DNA of 64,000 bases from Clavelina lepadiformis (lineage: Eukaryota; Chordata; Ascidiacea; Aplousobranchia; Clavelinidae): positions 25,854,001 to 25,918,000 of the forward strand of contig NC_135240.1 in the NCBI RefSeq assembly GCF_947623445.1. Direction: 5' to 3'. The position numbers and the translations under genes are program-made. Positions 10,101 to 21,478 of the stretch are shown here, one piece after another. How positions within the stretch are numbered: position 1 is the first letter of the stretch; every line of letters begins with the position of its first letter. The notes beneath the pieces are model-generated. The model was not told where the DNA came from. It searched no databases and saw only the letters and a list, made by a program, of their open reading frames with translations.

Positions 10101-12611
10101 TGGACTCCGCATTATTGACTTCCACATTCGAGACGCAAACAACCCTTTTAAAGAACTTGAGAATAACAGCATAATTAAAATTCTTGTATTTCAGTTTATA
10201 CAGTAAAGTTCTAGTATATTGTTTTATGCCTGACAAGTTCGTTTTTGGTAATTTTCTGGCTTTGTAAACTTTTTTTTGTTATGTCCTCGTTTAATTAGTT
10301 GTATCTGTTTTTGTTAATTCGATTTTCGGTTATAAGTCTATTATTTTTCTATACACTAGACTCTTAGGTTTTTCCGATTTATCAAGTTATAAATCATGTG
10401 TTTTAGGCGCAGTTAGCGTGCCTGCTGGTGCAGTTGGGAACATTTTGGGAGGACTTTTGATCTAAGTTTATACTTTTAAGTGGAAAACACCAACCATGCT
10501 GAAATATTGCTCATTTGCTGTATTCTCGGTGGCTTGTTTGTCATGCTGCTTCCTTCTGCACTGCAGAGACACACAAATAGCAGGAGTCAATGTGCCTTAT
10601 AGGTAATTCGTGCTTGAATGTCAATGATATCTTTTTCTGCCGGTTTGGTAAAATTTAGTTTGGTAATTCAAACCATGGTAGGCTATAGTTTAGGCTATGA
10701 CGGATGCAAAAAATTTCCGATCTGTTGAAAACATTTCGGCATTGGGAATACCAACTGTTTGGAAAATTAGTCATTCAACTAAAGATAGGTTAATTTCTAT
10801 AGTTTTTACCTAATTGATAAATTCGACTAAAGAGACCATTATTAACTTTGCAGTGACAGTTCTTTTAATTCTGTAACTTCCACCAACCTGACGTCATCCT
10901 GTAATAGTCACTGTCCCTGCCAAGAAGCTTACTACATCCCGGTATGTGGTCCCGAGGAAGTGACGTATTTCTCAGCTTGCCAGGCAGGATGTACCGAAGT
11001 GAATTACTTTGTCCAACCAACGGTGAGCAGCTTCGTAGGGATTCTACCTCAACCAAAGGAACAATTAGGCTGACTAGTTTGAGGCAGTTCAATTTATCTT
11101 GAAGGTTAATTTTATTCAGGTTTACAGCAACTGCAGCTGTTTCCCGAATTCAACAGACGAGGCTGTCGACGGTAGGTGCCCATCGCCATGTTCAACTCGA
11201 AGCGCGTTCCTGGCGCTGTCGTTTTTCATGGTCATGTTCACGTTTTCCATCTTCACACCTATGCTGGTATCCACTTTCAGGTAAGATCTGATATAATTGC
11301 ATGGTGACACCACATCACCATCCCTGGGATATTCTAATTTCCTGTCCTAATGACAATGCTCAGCGAAATGAGAATAATGCATTTCATTTTATTTTCATTT
11401 GCAGCATCGCAATCACAGCAGCTTGGAGCAAAACATGTTTGAATATATTAATACTGTGTCCCGAAATCATACATTAATACATTTTTTAAATTAAGCAAAA
11501 TAGGTCGATAGCCTACGCCACTAACGTTTTAAAAAATCAGAAAGGAGGCATTTATTTGAAGTTCCAGTTACAAAAAATTCTCGACGCTTTCATGTACGGC
11601 CTATTATAAGTTATAATATTCGGGATAACATTCTTAATACCAAGCATTTTTAGGATTGTGCCAGAATCACTTAGGTCGTTTGCCTTGGGTTTGGAATATT
11701 TATTTTACCGTGCTTTGGGGACAATACCAGGACCAAATCTCTACGGCGCTTTTATCGATGCCACTTGCCTTTTATGGCAGGAAACTTCATGCGGTGACAG
11801 GGGATTCTGTTGGACGTACAATAACAGAAACATGGCTCTTACTTTTCTTTACCTATGTAAGTTTTCTGTGGCGCTTTCTACATTATTTGCTTATTTAGTT
11901 TGAGCTTATAATATTGTCTACAAATGGCAGGGTCCCATTCAAGTAGCTTATATTGGAGATATTTCGTGTGTTTCCATGCTTATAGCCAAAGTCGGGATGT
12001 ATGCCCAAATGAATCTATATCGCTATGTCACATAACGTTACTATGTATATCTTTTTTGACGAAAATATTTGCGTATGCGATCTATGTTTTTTGGTTAAAA
12101 TTTAAAAATGTACACAGCTAAAATGTATCTGTATAGTCTACTTTCTACTAATGTGGTGAACCATTGACGGATTGATAAGGAAGAAAATCATGATTGTACC
12201 AAACATAGGTGATTGTCGCCCTTATGCAGTAGGCTGTACTACACATCATACTATACGCAGTTTACTGCCGCATGTGGACCTATTACAATCGTTTATTTTT
12301 GCGTATGAAAACACTTTTGAAACCTCGGTGCTGTTTTGCTGAGGTTAGTAATGTTTCGCTATGCTCGTTACACGATTTTCATTGCAGCTGTTGTTGGCAA
12401 CGGTCTCTCTGCTCTATTGTTTCTTGTGGGGAGCTTCACTTACAAGCCCATGTATGTGGCCGAGTGTTCAACTGACATGGACACTGTTCAGCTTTCAACT
12501 GACAGTGACAAAGATGGCAACAAGAAGAGCAAAGGTCACACAAATTATCCTTCCTACGACGGAAATTTATACGAAAATGCTAAATTAAACGAGGACTGTA
12601 CAAAACTCTGA
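7159..12611 (+). pseudogene. SLCO/OATP organic anion transporter gene with two in-frame stops
   Basis: Eleven coding exons: 7159-7357, 7682-7951, 8197-8376, 9050-9149, 9422-9543, 9673-9933, 10407-10602, 10854-11022, 11120-11280, 11654-11856 and 12388-12611. All ten introns are GT-AG and the phases agree throughout (2,085 nt, 695 codons including the final TGA), the normal size for the family. OATPs are 12-span plasma-membrane carriers of bile salts, hormones and drugs. Visible marks: an N-terminal acidic tail and FLRIPFLQFL, KRHRPRL after span 2, DPRWVGAWW (superfamily signature) in exon 5, a Kazal-like extracellular loop with CHCPC and YIPVCG in exon 8, and RSFALG, LGTIPGPNLYGAFID and CGDRGFCWTYN in exon 10. 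TAA interrupts exon 2 at 7,789 (codon 103, where relatives have N or S after YDI-G/A) and exon 7 at 10,463 (codon 397). With splice sites intact this is a recent pseudogene, a null allele, sequence error or readthrough. The alternative acceptor at 12,349 for exon 11 keeps frame but makes the last span too long. Confidence 0.85.
8472..8513. other. Two 14-bp perfect palindromes in SLCO intron 3
   Basis: GTGAATGCATTCAC at 8,472-8,485 and GTGCACATGTGCAC at 8,500-8,513, separated by AAGCGCATGCATTC, which itself repeats ATGCATTC. No function recognised. Confidence 0.9.
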
Positions 12612-12666
12612 ATCGTTATTTTAGCCTTTATATTTCTTGGTTTAAAACAGCAAACTTTTGTAAAAG

Positions 12667-12672
12667 AATAAA
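12667..12672 (+). promoter_or_regulatory. Polyadenylation signal of SLCO gene
   Basis: AATAAA 56 nt after the stop codon at 12,609-12,611. Confidence 0.7.
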
Positions 12673-13917
12673 CTTTAGCTTGTAATCTCTAGCTCGTAAT
12701 CTTTAGCTTTCACATCGACTTGGTTTGCTGTTGAAAGTACCAGTACTATAATTTTGTTGTGTTTGTAACTGTTGTGATTAACAGTTCTAGACAGAGGTGT
12801 GAATTTTACATAGATTTACGATTATTACGCCGTTCTCTTTAAATCGGAAGGAATTGTGTGGAGTCGAAGCACAGCGCTGTGGGCTTAATTGCTTAATTTG
12901 GTAAAGTCCTATTAACCCATTCATAAGGAGTTGCATTGCATTAGCCTGTAAGGTAAATTATAATATGATAGCCTAATAGTCCTAGGCTCATTGTGCGCTG
13001 TAATTGGTGCTTTTTTTCATGCAAATAAAGCGGCCGGTATTGCGATATTATGTGGAAGTTGTAAAATGCAGAGTAAGACGGTATCCTGGTTGATTTGGCT
13101 GGTTTTAGGTTGACAATGTCAAGTTTGGTAAGAGCCGTGAGTTAGATGTTGGTTGCAGATAATTGGATTCTGAAGTTAGTATTTTTGCTTCAGTAATAAC
13201 CTTACTCAACTTGGAGTTTAACTTAAGTATTTAGAACACCACACTTAAAGAACAAAAATATTTTCTTCAAGGATTTACTTTACACTTTCAATATCGAAAA
13301 TTGGGCTATCTAAACGGTCGGTTAAGTCAGTTGTCTAACTGCACAATTAGGCAACTAAGTATCTTATTAATTCAATCCTCCATGCAATGACATATAATTT
13401 CTTAAACGACTTTATAAAAAAACGGGATATGCATTCTGAAAACAAACAAGCAAAATACATTTTCTGGTTTTTGTTATCTTGATCAAAATGGCTTTAGCGG
13501 TTATGGGAGAAGCGTAAAATGAAACAATTGCAACGCAGCATCATTCCATTTGCTCCCGAAGTTGGCAGAAGTAATTGAATTAGAGCTCTCATTAATTGAC
13601 AAAGTTGTCTAATGTCATAACATAACCAATGCTGTTCGGAGCGCTATATGAGCGCAGGCTAAACGGGAAATAACGGTAAAATCTGCAAATAAGAAGAAAG
13701 CAAAAATACCGTAACATACTATGTAGGCAGTATTAGGCTCCACGCGTTAGCATTTGTCTTAAACTTCTTACAGCCATGTACTACTTGTACAGAAGGTGAG
13801 AATTTTAAAATACTTTTAATTTTTACTTTTACTTTTTTTTTGTTTTGAAATACTTTTCGGCAGCGACTTTACCGGTTGTTTAACGTCCGTGCCAAACGCC
13901 TGACAATTGAAAGTTTA
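12673..13917. other. Intergenic stretch, no gene seen
   Basis: AT-rich single-copy DNA between the SLCO 3' end and the array. No coding, RNA or repeat signal was recognised on either strand. Confidence 0.5.
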
Positions 13918-13976
13918 GGCGTCCCGTCTAGTTTAGGCGTCCCGTCCCGTCTAGGCCACCAGCTGGCCAGACTCCC
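13918..13976 (+). repeat. 28-bp satellite edge, one unit plus fragments
   Basis: Fragments GTCCCGTCTAG and GGCGTCCCGTC precede one full unit at 13,951. This is the left edge of the main array. Confidence 0.7.
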
Positions 13977-14046
13977 GTCGGCTTAGCCGGATTAGCGCGC
14001 TGGACTTCTAATCCAGAGGTTCCGGGTTCGAGACCCGGCAGGGATT
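13977..14046 (+). pseudogene. Truncated tRNA-Arg(TCT) abutting satellite
   Basis: Same fusion as at 1,478: satellite-derived CGTCGGCTTAGCC replaces the 5' acceptor strand. Confidence 0.8.
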
Positions 14047-14328
14047 ATTTGGCTTAATATTTTAAAAAGCTAATCACTTAACTCTACATATTTTCATCCT
14101 AAATTGAGAAAACCGTTAACATCATCGTCTACGGCTTCTATAAAGTAAATCTAGAATGAAACAATCTGGATTGGTGCGTTGTATTTATCCTCGATTAAAC
14201 ATCGTTGCTTGGATCTGTGAATTTTATACAGCCACGAGTAAAACAACCGTGATATTAGTGCTAAATTAAACCTTTACCTAGTTTTGTGGTAATTATTATA
14301 AGAACGGAAATCCATACAAAACATCAGG

Positions 14329-14476
14329 GTCAGGATGGCCGAGTGGTCTAAGGCGCCAGATTCAAGCAGAGGCATAGTCGCTTTGTGCGGCTCTAGAGGC
14401 GTGGGTTCGAATCCCTAGTAGTAGACTAGATATCTGTTGAGATCTGCCCGCGGATGTTCGCATCCTGCCGACAACG
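14329..14476 (+). pseudogene. Leu/Ser chimeric tRNA
   Basis: CCAGATTCAAG at the leucine anticodon arm. The serine part has GTTCGCATCC as at 6,634. Confidence 0.78.
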
Positions 14477-14552
14477 CTGACATAAAATTACAATTTCATA
14501 AGTGATTCGAGAAAAGTGCGATTTTATCAATTTGCATTGATCATTAAGCACA

Positions 14553-14634
14553 GTTGTCGTGGCCGAGTGGTTAAGGCGACAGACCCGAAATGTGATGGGC
14601 TCTGCCCGCGTAGGTTCGAATCCTGCCCACAACG
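14553..14634 (+). tRNA. tRNA-Ser(CGA), weakened
   Basis: Loop CCCGAAA with two anticodon-stem mismatches (ACAGA/TGTGA), and CCCACAAC breaks an acceptor pair. Confidence 0.5.
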
Positions 14635-14710
14635 CTGACATAAATTTTCTTTTTCATAAGTGATTCGAGAAAAGTGCCATTTTATCAATTTGCATTGATC
14701 ATTAAGCACA

Positions 14711-14792
14711 GTTGTCGTGGCCGAGTGGTTAAGGTGACAGACTTGAAATCTGTTGGGATCTGCCCGCGTAGGTTCGAATCCTGCCCACAACG
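14711..14792 (+). tRNA. tRNA-Ser(TGA), variant
   Basis: Same mature sequence as 5,235. Runs into the 1-kb repeat without a close T-run. Confidence 0.6.
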
Positions 14793-14809
14793 CTGACATA
14801 ACGTCTAGT

Positions 14810-15777
14810 CGTAGCCAGCAAGCGAACTTGAATGGAATAGAGCACTGTTAATGGCGTTATTTCTCAAGGTTCGTACAAGCGTCACAGTTAGTTCCCACTC
14901 CCAGTTACTAAATGTTTTGGGTTCAAATCCCTGCCCAAGCGCTGGTCGTCTATTCTTAGAAAATAAAACGAAATTATCCTACAAGACTTTGAAAGTTTAA
15001 GTGTGCAACAAGACTCTACAAAATTGAAGTTCAGTAACACACAAAAATTTCAGTCCCACAATGAAAAAAGGTGGAAAGGTATAAATCTACCGATAAGGTT
15101 GGACGTAAGCGATGGCGCAGTGAAAATAGCGGAGAACAGCAAATCAAAGGTTTTCGGTTCAAGCCTCTGGCCATCCAAGCCTAGTCCAAGAAGATTCTGT
15201 CGCATAGTTCCCACTCGAAGGTAGGCCACTGAAGGTTTTGGGATCAAATCCCTGCCAAAAGGCTGGTCTTCTTTTCTTAGAAAATAAAACGAAATTATCC
15301 TACAAGACTTTGAAAGTCGAAGTGTGTGATAGGACTCCACAAAATAGATTTTAACTCACATAAAAAAATTTCAGTCCCACAATGAAATAAGGTGAAAAGG
15401 TATAAATGTACCAGTTGTCAGTGAAGTAAGCGATGGCGCAGTGAAAACATATGCTAGCAGCAAATCAAAGGTTCTCGGTTCAAACCTCTGTCCATCCAAG
15501 ACTAGCCTAAGAAGATACCGTCGCATAGTTCCAACTTCCAGTTAGGTAACTCAAGGTTTTGGGATCAAATCCCGGAGCAAGCGCTGGTGTTCCTATCTTA
15601 AGATACGACGAATTATTCCTGAAAGACTTTGAAAGTCAGTGTAATAAGTAAGTAAAAATTTACTCACATAAAAATATTTCAGTCCCGCACTTTTCATGTT
15701 AAAAGATAGAAATCCCCCGGGTGGGTGGGTACACACACCAGCTAAGTGGAAATTTCAGTTAACAGCAAGGCAAAGGT
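14810..15777 (+). repeat. ~1-kb tRNA-like module repeat, copy 2
   Basis: Modules at 15,109-15,176 and 15,430-15,497. It lacks the satellite tail and instead joins the ~780-bp repeat at about 15,777. Confidence 0.6.
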
Positions 15778-17325
15778 TTGCAGAGGGCTTGCACTGCTTA
15801 TCAGTCTTAACTTGTTATTTTGACTTAATTTACCTGCCGAATTAATGATCTGACTCCGTGGTTGCGTGCGGTTAGAATTCTCTAACCTAACGTTCTACTA
15901 GCCGAAAGCCTTTATGTTATTACAGATACAGTTTATCAGAAACAATCCTTTATTGTAGGAACTGTACAAATTCCGATTAATACACAATCACAAACTTAGC
16001 ATTCACCATTTGAAACAAGTCTAAAACATTACAATTAACTCGACTAACGTAATACGTTCGTACGATTCTGTATCTCTGTCTGCGCGGTTACTCGCATATC
16101 AGTTCGAGTTTATAAAGCGGAGCGATGTGAACGGAAATATTCAACACAATATACACGAACATTTCAGAATGCGCGAACGATAAAATAAAGCGTTGGCAAT
16201 GGGGATTATTTTCAGTTAAAACTCGGTTGTTATGAAATCACCTGGTAACGTACTAAACGGCGCTTTCACATGAAGTTATTTAGAGATAGTTTCCAAATAT
16301 TATGCGACAACTGCAGTTTTCATCACTAAACAATACTTCAATAAATAACTGGCGAATACTTTCCCACGAATGATATATTGGTATTAAAAGTGGCTCCCAG
16401 GCCACTACAAGTTCACGGTTCAAACCCAGTGAAAATTCGGTGGACTTGGGTCGGTCGTTGGTCTAGACGGGGAGTCCAGCTAGGCCACCAGCTGGCCAGA
16501 CTCCCGTCTAGAATGTAGAGGTTGGGGTCATTAAAATGCAGAGGTTGATTCAGCAGATGCAGAGTTTATCGGTCTTAACTTATGTTATTGACTTAATTAA
16601 CCTGCTGCATTAATTATCTGACTCTATGGTTGCGTGCGGTTAGAATTCTCTAACCTCTTGTCAGCCGAAAGTTCTTATTATATTATAACAGATACAGTTT
16701 ACCAGAAAAGGCTTTTATTGTAGGTGCTGTACACTTTCTCAATATTACGCATAACCAAAAACATAGTATTACCACTGCTAATAAGATGTCTATTGAATTA
16801 CAATCACCATGACTACCGTAGTACGGTCGTTCAAATCTCTATAACTTTCCGTCTGCGCACTTCTCGCGCAGAAGTTCGAGCTTATAAAATATGGTGCGAT
16901 GTGGCGGAAATATACGACAAAAAAGGCATTAACATTTCAAAGCGTGTGAGCGAGAAAAACAGTGCGTTTGCAATGCAAATTACATTCGGTTAAAGCTGGA
17001 AACAGTTTCTTGGAGTTTCTTGGAAAGGACCTGGTAACGTACTAAAAGGAGTTTTCACACGAAGTTATTCAGAGCAAGTTTTCAAATATACCAACGATAA
17101 TTGCAGTGTTCTGAAAAAGCAAGTTCCTAAACTCCAATCACTAACTGGAAAACTCTTTCCCAAGAATGATGTGGTGGTATTGAACGTTTAAAAACTCCAA
17201 CTCTTAACTGGAAAACTCATTTCCAAGAATGACGTAATGGTATTACATTTGCCACACAGGTCGCTACATTCCTCACCCGCTACGGAAGGAAAAAGATAAC
17301 AATTAAAATGTAACATACTGAAGAG
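15775..17325 (+). repeat. ~780-bp tandem repeat pair, complete
   Basis: Copy A about 15,775-16,511 and copy B about 16,512-17,325. TTATAAA in a shared context occurs at about 16,114 and 16,882. Single satellite unit with inverted arm at 16,463-16,511. Confidence 0.7.
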
Positions 17326-17380
17326 CTAGGCCACCAGCTGGCCAGACTCCCGTCTAGGCCACCAGCTGGCAAGACTCCCG
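17326..17380 (+). repeat. 28-bp satellite, two units
   Basis: Duplicate of 1,424-1,478. Confidence 0.8.
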
Positions 17381-17449
17381 TCGGCTTAGCCGGATTAGCG
17401 CGCTGGACTTCTAATCCAGAGGTGCCGGGTTCGAGACCCGGCAGGGATT
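17380..17449 (+). pseudogene. Truncated tRNA-Arg(TCT) abutting satellite
   Basis: Duplicate of 1,478-1,547. Confidence 0.8.
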
Positions 17450-17731
17450 ATTTGGCTTAATATTTTAAAAAGCTAATCACTTAACTCTACATATTTTCAT
17501 CCTAAATTGAGAAAACCGTTAACATCATCGTCTACGGCTTCTATAAAGTAAATCTAGAATGAAACAATCTGGATTGGTGCGTTGTATTTATCCTCGATTA
17601 AACATCGTTGCTTGGATCTGTGAATTTTATACAGCCACGAGTAAAACAACCGTGATATTAGTGCTAAATTAAACCTTTACCTAGTTTTGTGATAATTATT
17701 ATAACAACGGAAATCCATACAAAACATCAGG

Positions 17732-17879
17732 GTCAGGATGGCCGAGTGGTCTAAGGCTCCAGATTCAAGCAGAGGCTTAGTCGCTTTGTGCGGCTCTAGA
17801 GGCGTGAGTTCGAATCCCTAGTAGTAGACTAGATATCTGTTGAGATCTGCCCGCGGATGTTCGAATCCTGCCGACAACG
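17732..17879 (+). pseudogene. Leu/Ser chimeric tRNA
   Basis: Leucine part with GGCTCCAGATTCAAG. Not present at the matching place in the left duplicate. Confidence 0.78.
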
Positions 17880-17955
17880 CTGACATAAAATTACAATTTC
17901 ATAAGTGATTCGAGAAAAGTGCGATTTTATCAATTTGCATTGAACATTAAGCACA

Positions 17956-18037
17956 GTTGTCGTGGCCGAGTGGTTAAGGCGACAGACTCGAAATGTGATG
18001 GGCTCTGCCCGCATAGGTTCGAATCCTGCCGACAACG
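17956..18037 (+). tRNA. tRNA-Ser(CGA), weakened
   Basis: Mature sequence as at 1,680. First member of the extra 316-bp pair. Confidence 0.6.
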
Positions 18038-18113
18038 CTGACATAAATTTTCTTTTTCATAAGTGATTCGAGAAGTGTGCGATTTTATCAATTTGCATTG
18101 ATCATTAAGCACA

Positions 18114-18195
18114 GTTGTCGTGGCCAAGTGGTTAAGGCGACAGACTAGAAATCTGTTGGGCTCTGCCCGCGTAGGTTCGAATCCTGCCGACAACG
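18114..18195 (+). tRNA. tRNA-Ser(AGA)
   Basis: GCCAAGTGG D arm, otherwise consensus. Second member of the extra pair. Confidence 0.85.
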
Positions 18196-18271
18196 CTGAC
18201 ATAAAATTACGTTTTCATAAGTGATTCGAGAAGTGTGCGATTTTATCAATTTGCATTGAACATTAAGCACA

Positions 18272-18353
18272 GTTGTCGTGGCCGAGTGGTTAAGGCGACA
18301 GACTCGAAATGTGATGGGCTCTGCCCGCATAGGTTCGAATCCTGCCGACAACG
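18272..18353 (+). tRNA. tRNA-Ser(CGA), weakened
   Basis: Duplicate of 1,680. Strong T-rich terminator. Confidence 0.6.
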
Positions 18354-18429
18354 CTGACATAAATTTTCTTTTTCATAAGTGATTCGAGAAGTGTGCGATT
18401 TTATCAATTTGCATTGATCATTAAGCACA

Positions 18430-18511
18430 GTTGTCGTGGCCAAGTGGTTAAGGCGACAGACTAGAAATCTGTTGGGCTCTGCCCGCGTAGGTTCGAATCC
18501 TGCCGACAACG
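18430..18511 (+). tRNA. tRNA-Ser(AGA)
   Basis: Duplicate of 1,838. Confidence 0.85.
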
Positions 18512-18587
18512 CTGACATAAAATTACGTTTTCATAAGTGATTCGAGAAGTGTGCGATTTTATCAATTTGCATTGAACATTAAGCACA

Positions 18588-18669
18588 GTTGTCGTGGCCG
18601 AGTGGTTAAGGCGACAGACTAGAAATCTGTTGGGCTCTGCCCGCGTAGGTTCGAATCCTGCCGACAACG
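18588..18669 (+). tRNA. tRNA-Ser(AGA), consensus
   Basis: Duplicate of 1,996, before a TCTAG run. Confidence 0.92.
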
Positions 18670-18679
18670 CTGACATAAC

Positions 18680-18709
18680 GTCTAGTCTAGTCTAGTCTAG
18701 TCTAGTCTA
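18680..18709 (+). repeat. (TCTAG)n, ~6 copies
   Basis: Duplicate of 2,088. Confidence 0.95.
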
Positions 18710-18934
18710 ATTTAGTCTGAGTCATATTTTTCAAAGCTTTTCACTTAACTGTACATATTTTCATCCTAAATTGAGCAAATCATTAACATCATCGTCTACG
18801 TCTTCATCGTTGCATGTATCTGTGAATGTTACACAGTCACGAGCGAAAACCACCGTGACATTAGTCCTAAATTAAGCCGTTTACTGGTTTTGTTGTAAGT
18901 ATTATTAGAACGGAGATCCATATAAAACATCGAG

Positions 18935-19052
18935 GTCAGGATGGACGAATGGTCTAAGGCGCCAGACTCAAGCAGAGGCTTAGTCGCTTTGTGCGGCTCT
19001 AGGGTGTTCTGGTCTCCGAATCTAAGCGTGGGTTCGAATCCCACTTCTGACA
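18935..19052 (+). tRNA. tRNA-Leu(CAA) with intron
   Basis: Intron at 18,973-19,006. Duplicate of 2,343. Confidence 0.8.
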
Positions 19053-19233
19053 GTAGTTTTGGAAAGTTTTACTTCACATATATGCTAACTTTGTGTCGGA
19101 TTGCATTGATGTGAACAGTAAAATTGAACATTGCGAAATTTATTTCTTAGTTCCACAACGGTTCGATCAAGTAATTTTTTCCGATTTTCTAGACTGGATC
19201 GTTTTTTAAAGGGTAAAAGGTTGGTATGAGTTT

Positions 19234-19307
19234 GTCTCTGTGGCGCAATGGATTAGCGCGTTGGACTTCTAATCCAGAGGTTCCGGGTTCGAGTCCCAGC
19301 AGGGATG
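19234..19307 (+). tRNA. tRNA-Arg(TCT)
   Basis: Duplicate of 2,642, T stem CCGGG/CCCAG. Confidence 0.8.
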
Positions 19308-19588
19308 ATTGGCTTAATATTTTAAAAAGCTAATCACTTAACTCTACATATTTTCATCCTAAATTGAGAAAACCGTTAACATCATCGTCTACGGCTTTTA
19401 TAAAGTAAATCTAGAAAGAAACAATCTGGATTGGTGCGTTGTATTTATCCTCGATTAAACATCGTTGCTTGGATCTGTGAATTTTATACAGCCACGAGTA
19501 AAACAACCGTGACATTAGTGCTAAATTAAACCTTTACCTAGTTTTGTGGTAATTATTATAAGAACGGAAATCCATACAAAACATCAGG

Positions 19589-19736
19589 GTCAGGATGGCC
19601 GAGTGGTCTAAGGCGCCAGACTCAAGCAGAGGCTTAGTCGCTTTGTGCGGCTCTAGAGGCGTGAGTTCGAATCCCTAGTAGTAGACTAGATATCTGTTGA
19701 GATCTGCCCGCGGATGTTCGAATCCTGCCGACAACG
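19589..19736 (+). pseudogene. Leu/Ser chimeric tRNA
   Basis: Duplicate of 2,997. Confidence 0.8.
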
Positions 19737-19812
19737 CTGACATAAAATTACGATTTCATAAGTGATTCGAGAAAAGTGCCATTTTATCTATTTGCATTGA
19801 ACATTAAGGACA

Positions 19813-19894
19813 GTTTTCGTGGCCGAGTGGTTACGGCGACAGACTCGAAATCTGATGGGATCTGCCCGCGTAGGTTCGAATCCTGCCGACAACG
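19813..19894 (+). tRNA. tRNA-Ser(CGA), degenerate
   Basis: Duplicate of 3,221 with GTTTTCG acceptor. Confidence 0.5.
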
Positions 19895-19969
19895 CTGACA
19901 TAAACTTTCGTTTTCATAACTGATTCGAGAAAAGTGCCATTTTTTTATTTGCATTTGACATTCATCACA

Positions 19970-20051
19970 GTTGTCGTGCCCAAGTGGTTAAGGCGACAGA
20001 CTAGATATCTGTTGGGCTCTGACCGCGTAGGTTCGAATCCTGCCGACAACG
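19970..20051 (+). tRNA. tRNA-Ser(AGA), variant
   Basis: Duplicate of 3,378, D arm TGCCCAAGTGG. Confidence 0.55.
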
Positions 20052-20127
20052 CTGACATAAAATTACCTTTTCATAAGTGATTCGAGAAAAGTTGGATTAT
20101 ATCTATTTGCATTGAACATTAAGCACA

Positions 20128-20209
20128 ATTGTCGTGGCCGAGTGGTTAAGGCGACAGACTAGAAATCTGTTGGGCTCTGCCCGCGTAGGTTCGAATCCTG
20201 TCGACAACG
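20128..20209 (+). tRNA. tRNA-Ser(AGA), A at position 1
   Basis: Duplicate of 3,536. Confidence 0.7.
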
Positions 20210-20285
20210 CTGACATTAATATTCTTTTTCATAAGTGATTCGAGAAGTGTGCGATTTTATCAATTTGCATTGATCATTAAGCACA

Positions 20286-20367
20286 GTTGTCGTGGCCGAG
20301 TGGTTAAGGCGACAGACTTGAAATCTGTTGGGTTTTGCCCGCGAAGGTTCGAATCCTGCCGACAACG
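20286..20367 (+). tRNA. tRNA-Ser(TGA)
   Basis: Duplicate of 3,694. Confidence 0.75.
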
Positions 20368-20443
20368 CTGACATAAATTTTCTTTTTCATAAGTGATTCG
20401 AGAAGTGTGCGATTTTATCAATTTGCATTGATCATTAAGCACA

Positions 20444-20525
20444 GTTGTCGTGGCCGAGTGGTTAAGGCGACAGACTAGAAATCTGTTGGGCTCTGCCCGC
20501 GTAGGTTCGAATCCTGCCGACAACG
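20444..20525 (+). tRNA. tRNA-Ser(AGA), consensus
   Basis: Fully paired. Downstream CTTTCGCTTTC has no run of four T; T7 follows about 45 nt on. Confidence 0.9.
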
Positions 20526-20600
20526 CTGACATAAACTTTCGCTTTCATAAGTGATTCGAGAAAAGTGCAATTTTTTTATTTGCATTTGACATTCATCACA

Positions 20601-20682
20601 GTTGTCGTGGCCAAGTGGTTAAGGCGACAGACTAGAAATCTGTTGGGCTCTGCCCGCGTAGGTTCGAATCCTGCCGACAACG
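20601..20682 (+). tRNA. tRNA-Ser(AGA)
   Basis: Extra 157-bp unit absent from the left duplicate. GCCAAGTGG D arm, otherwise consensus. Upstream TTTGACATTCATCAC type with octamer. Confidence 0.85.
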
Positions 20683-20758
20683 CTGACATAAAATTACGTT
20701 TTCATAAGTGATTCGAGAAGTGTGCGATTTTATCAATTTGCATTGAACATTAAGCACA

Positions 20759-20840
20759 GTTGTCGTGGCCGAGTGGTTAAGGCGACAGACTAGAAATCTG
20801 TTGGGCTCTGCCCGCGTAGGTTCGAATCCTGCCGACAACG
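20759..20840 (+). tRNA. tRNA-Ser(AGA), consensus
   Basis: Duplicate of 4,010, before a TCTAG run. Confidence 0.92.
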
Positions 20841-20850
20841 CTGACATAAC

Positions 20851-20880
20851 GTCTAGTCTAGTCTAGTCTAGTCTAGTCTA
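20851..20880 (+). repeat. (TCTAG)n, ~6 copies
   Basis: Duplicate of 4,102. Confidence 0.95.
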
Positions 20881-21105
20881 ATTTAGTCTGAGTCATATTT
20901 TTCAAAGCTTTTCACTTAACTGTACATATTTTCATCCTAAATTGAGCAAATCATTAACATTATCGTCTACGTCTTCATCGTTGCATGTATCTGTGAATGT
21001 TACACAGTCACGAGCGAAAGCCACCGTGACATTAGTGCTAAATTAAGCCGTTTACTGGTTTTGTTGTAAGTATTATTAGAACGGAGATCCATATAAAACA
21101 TTGAG

Positions 21106-21223
21106 GTCAGGATGGACGAATGGTCTAAGGCGCCAGACTCAAGCAGAGGCTTAGTCGCTTTGTGCGGCTCTAGGGTGTTCTGGTCTCCGAATCTAAGCGT
21201 GGGTTCGAATCCCACTTCTGACA
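21106..21223 (+). tRNA. tRNA-Leu(CAA) with intron
   Basis: Intron at 21,144-21,177. Duplicate of 4,357. Confidence 0.8.
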
Positions 21224-21404
21224 GTAGTTTTGGAAAGTTTTACTTCACATATATGCTAACTTTGTGTCGGATTGCATTGATGTGAACAGTAAAATTGAAC
21301 ATTGCGAAATTTATTTCTTAGTTCCACAACGGTTCGATCAAGTAATTTTTTCCGATTTTCTAGACTGGATCGTTTTTTAAAGGGTAAAATGTTGGTATGA
21401 GTTT

Positions 21405-21478
21405 GTCTCTGTGGCGCAATGGATTAGCGCGTTGGACTTCTAATCCAGAGGTTCCGGGTTCGAGTCCCGGCAGGGTTG
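21405..21478 (+). tRNA. tRNA-Arg(TCT)
   Basis: Duplicate of 4,656: perfect T stem, 3' CAGGGTT. Confidence 0.82.

Noticed and set aside
12349-12387. Upstream acceptor for the last SLCO exon
   Set aside because: It keeps frame but adds 13 residues, making the final membrane span and tail spacing longer than in relatives. The acceptor at 12,388 fits better.
15903-17325. The ~780-bp repeat as an LTR-type element
   Set aside because: No internal coding region, no TG..CA ends or target-site duplication was seen. The copies are tandem and adjacent rather than flanking anything.
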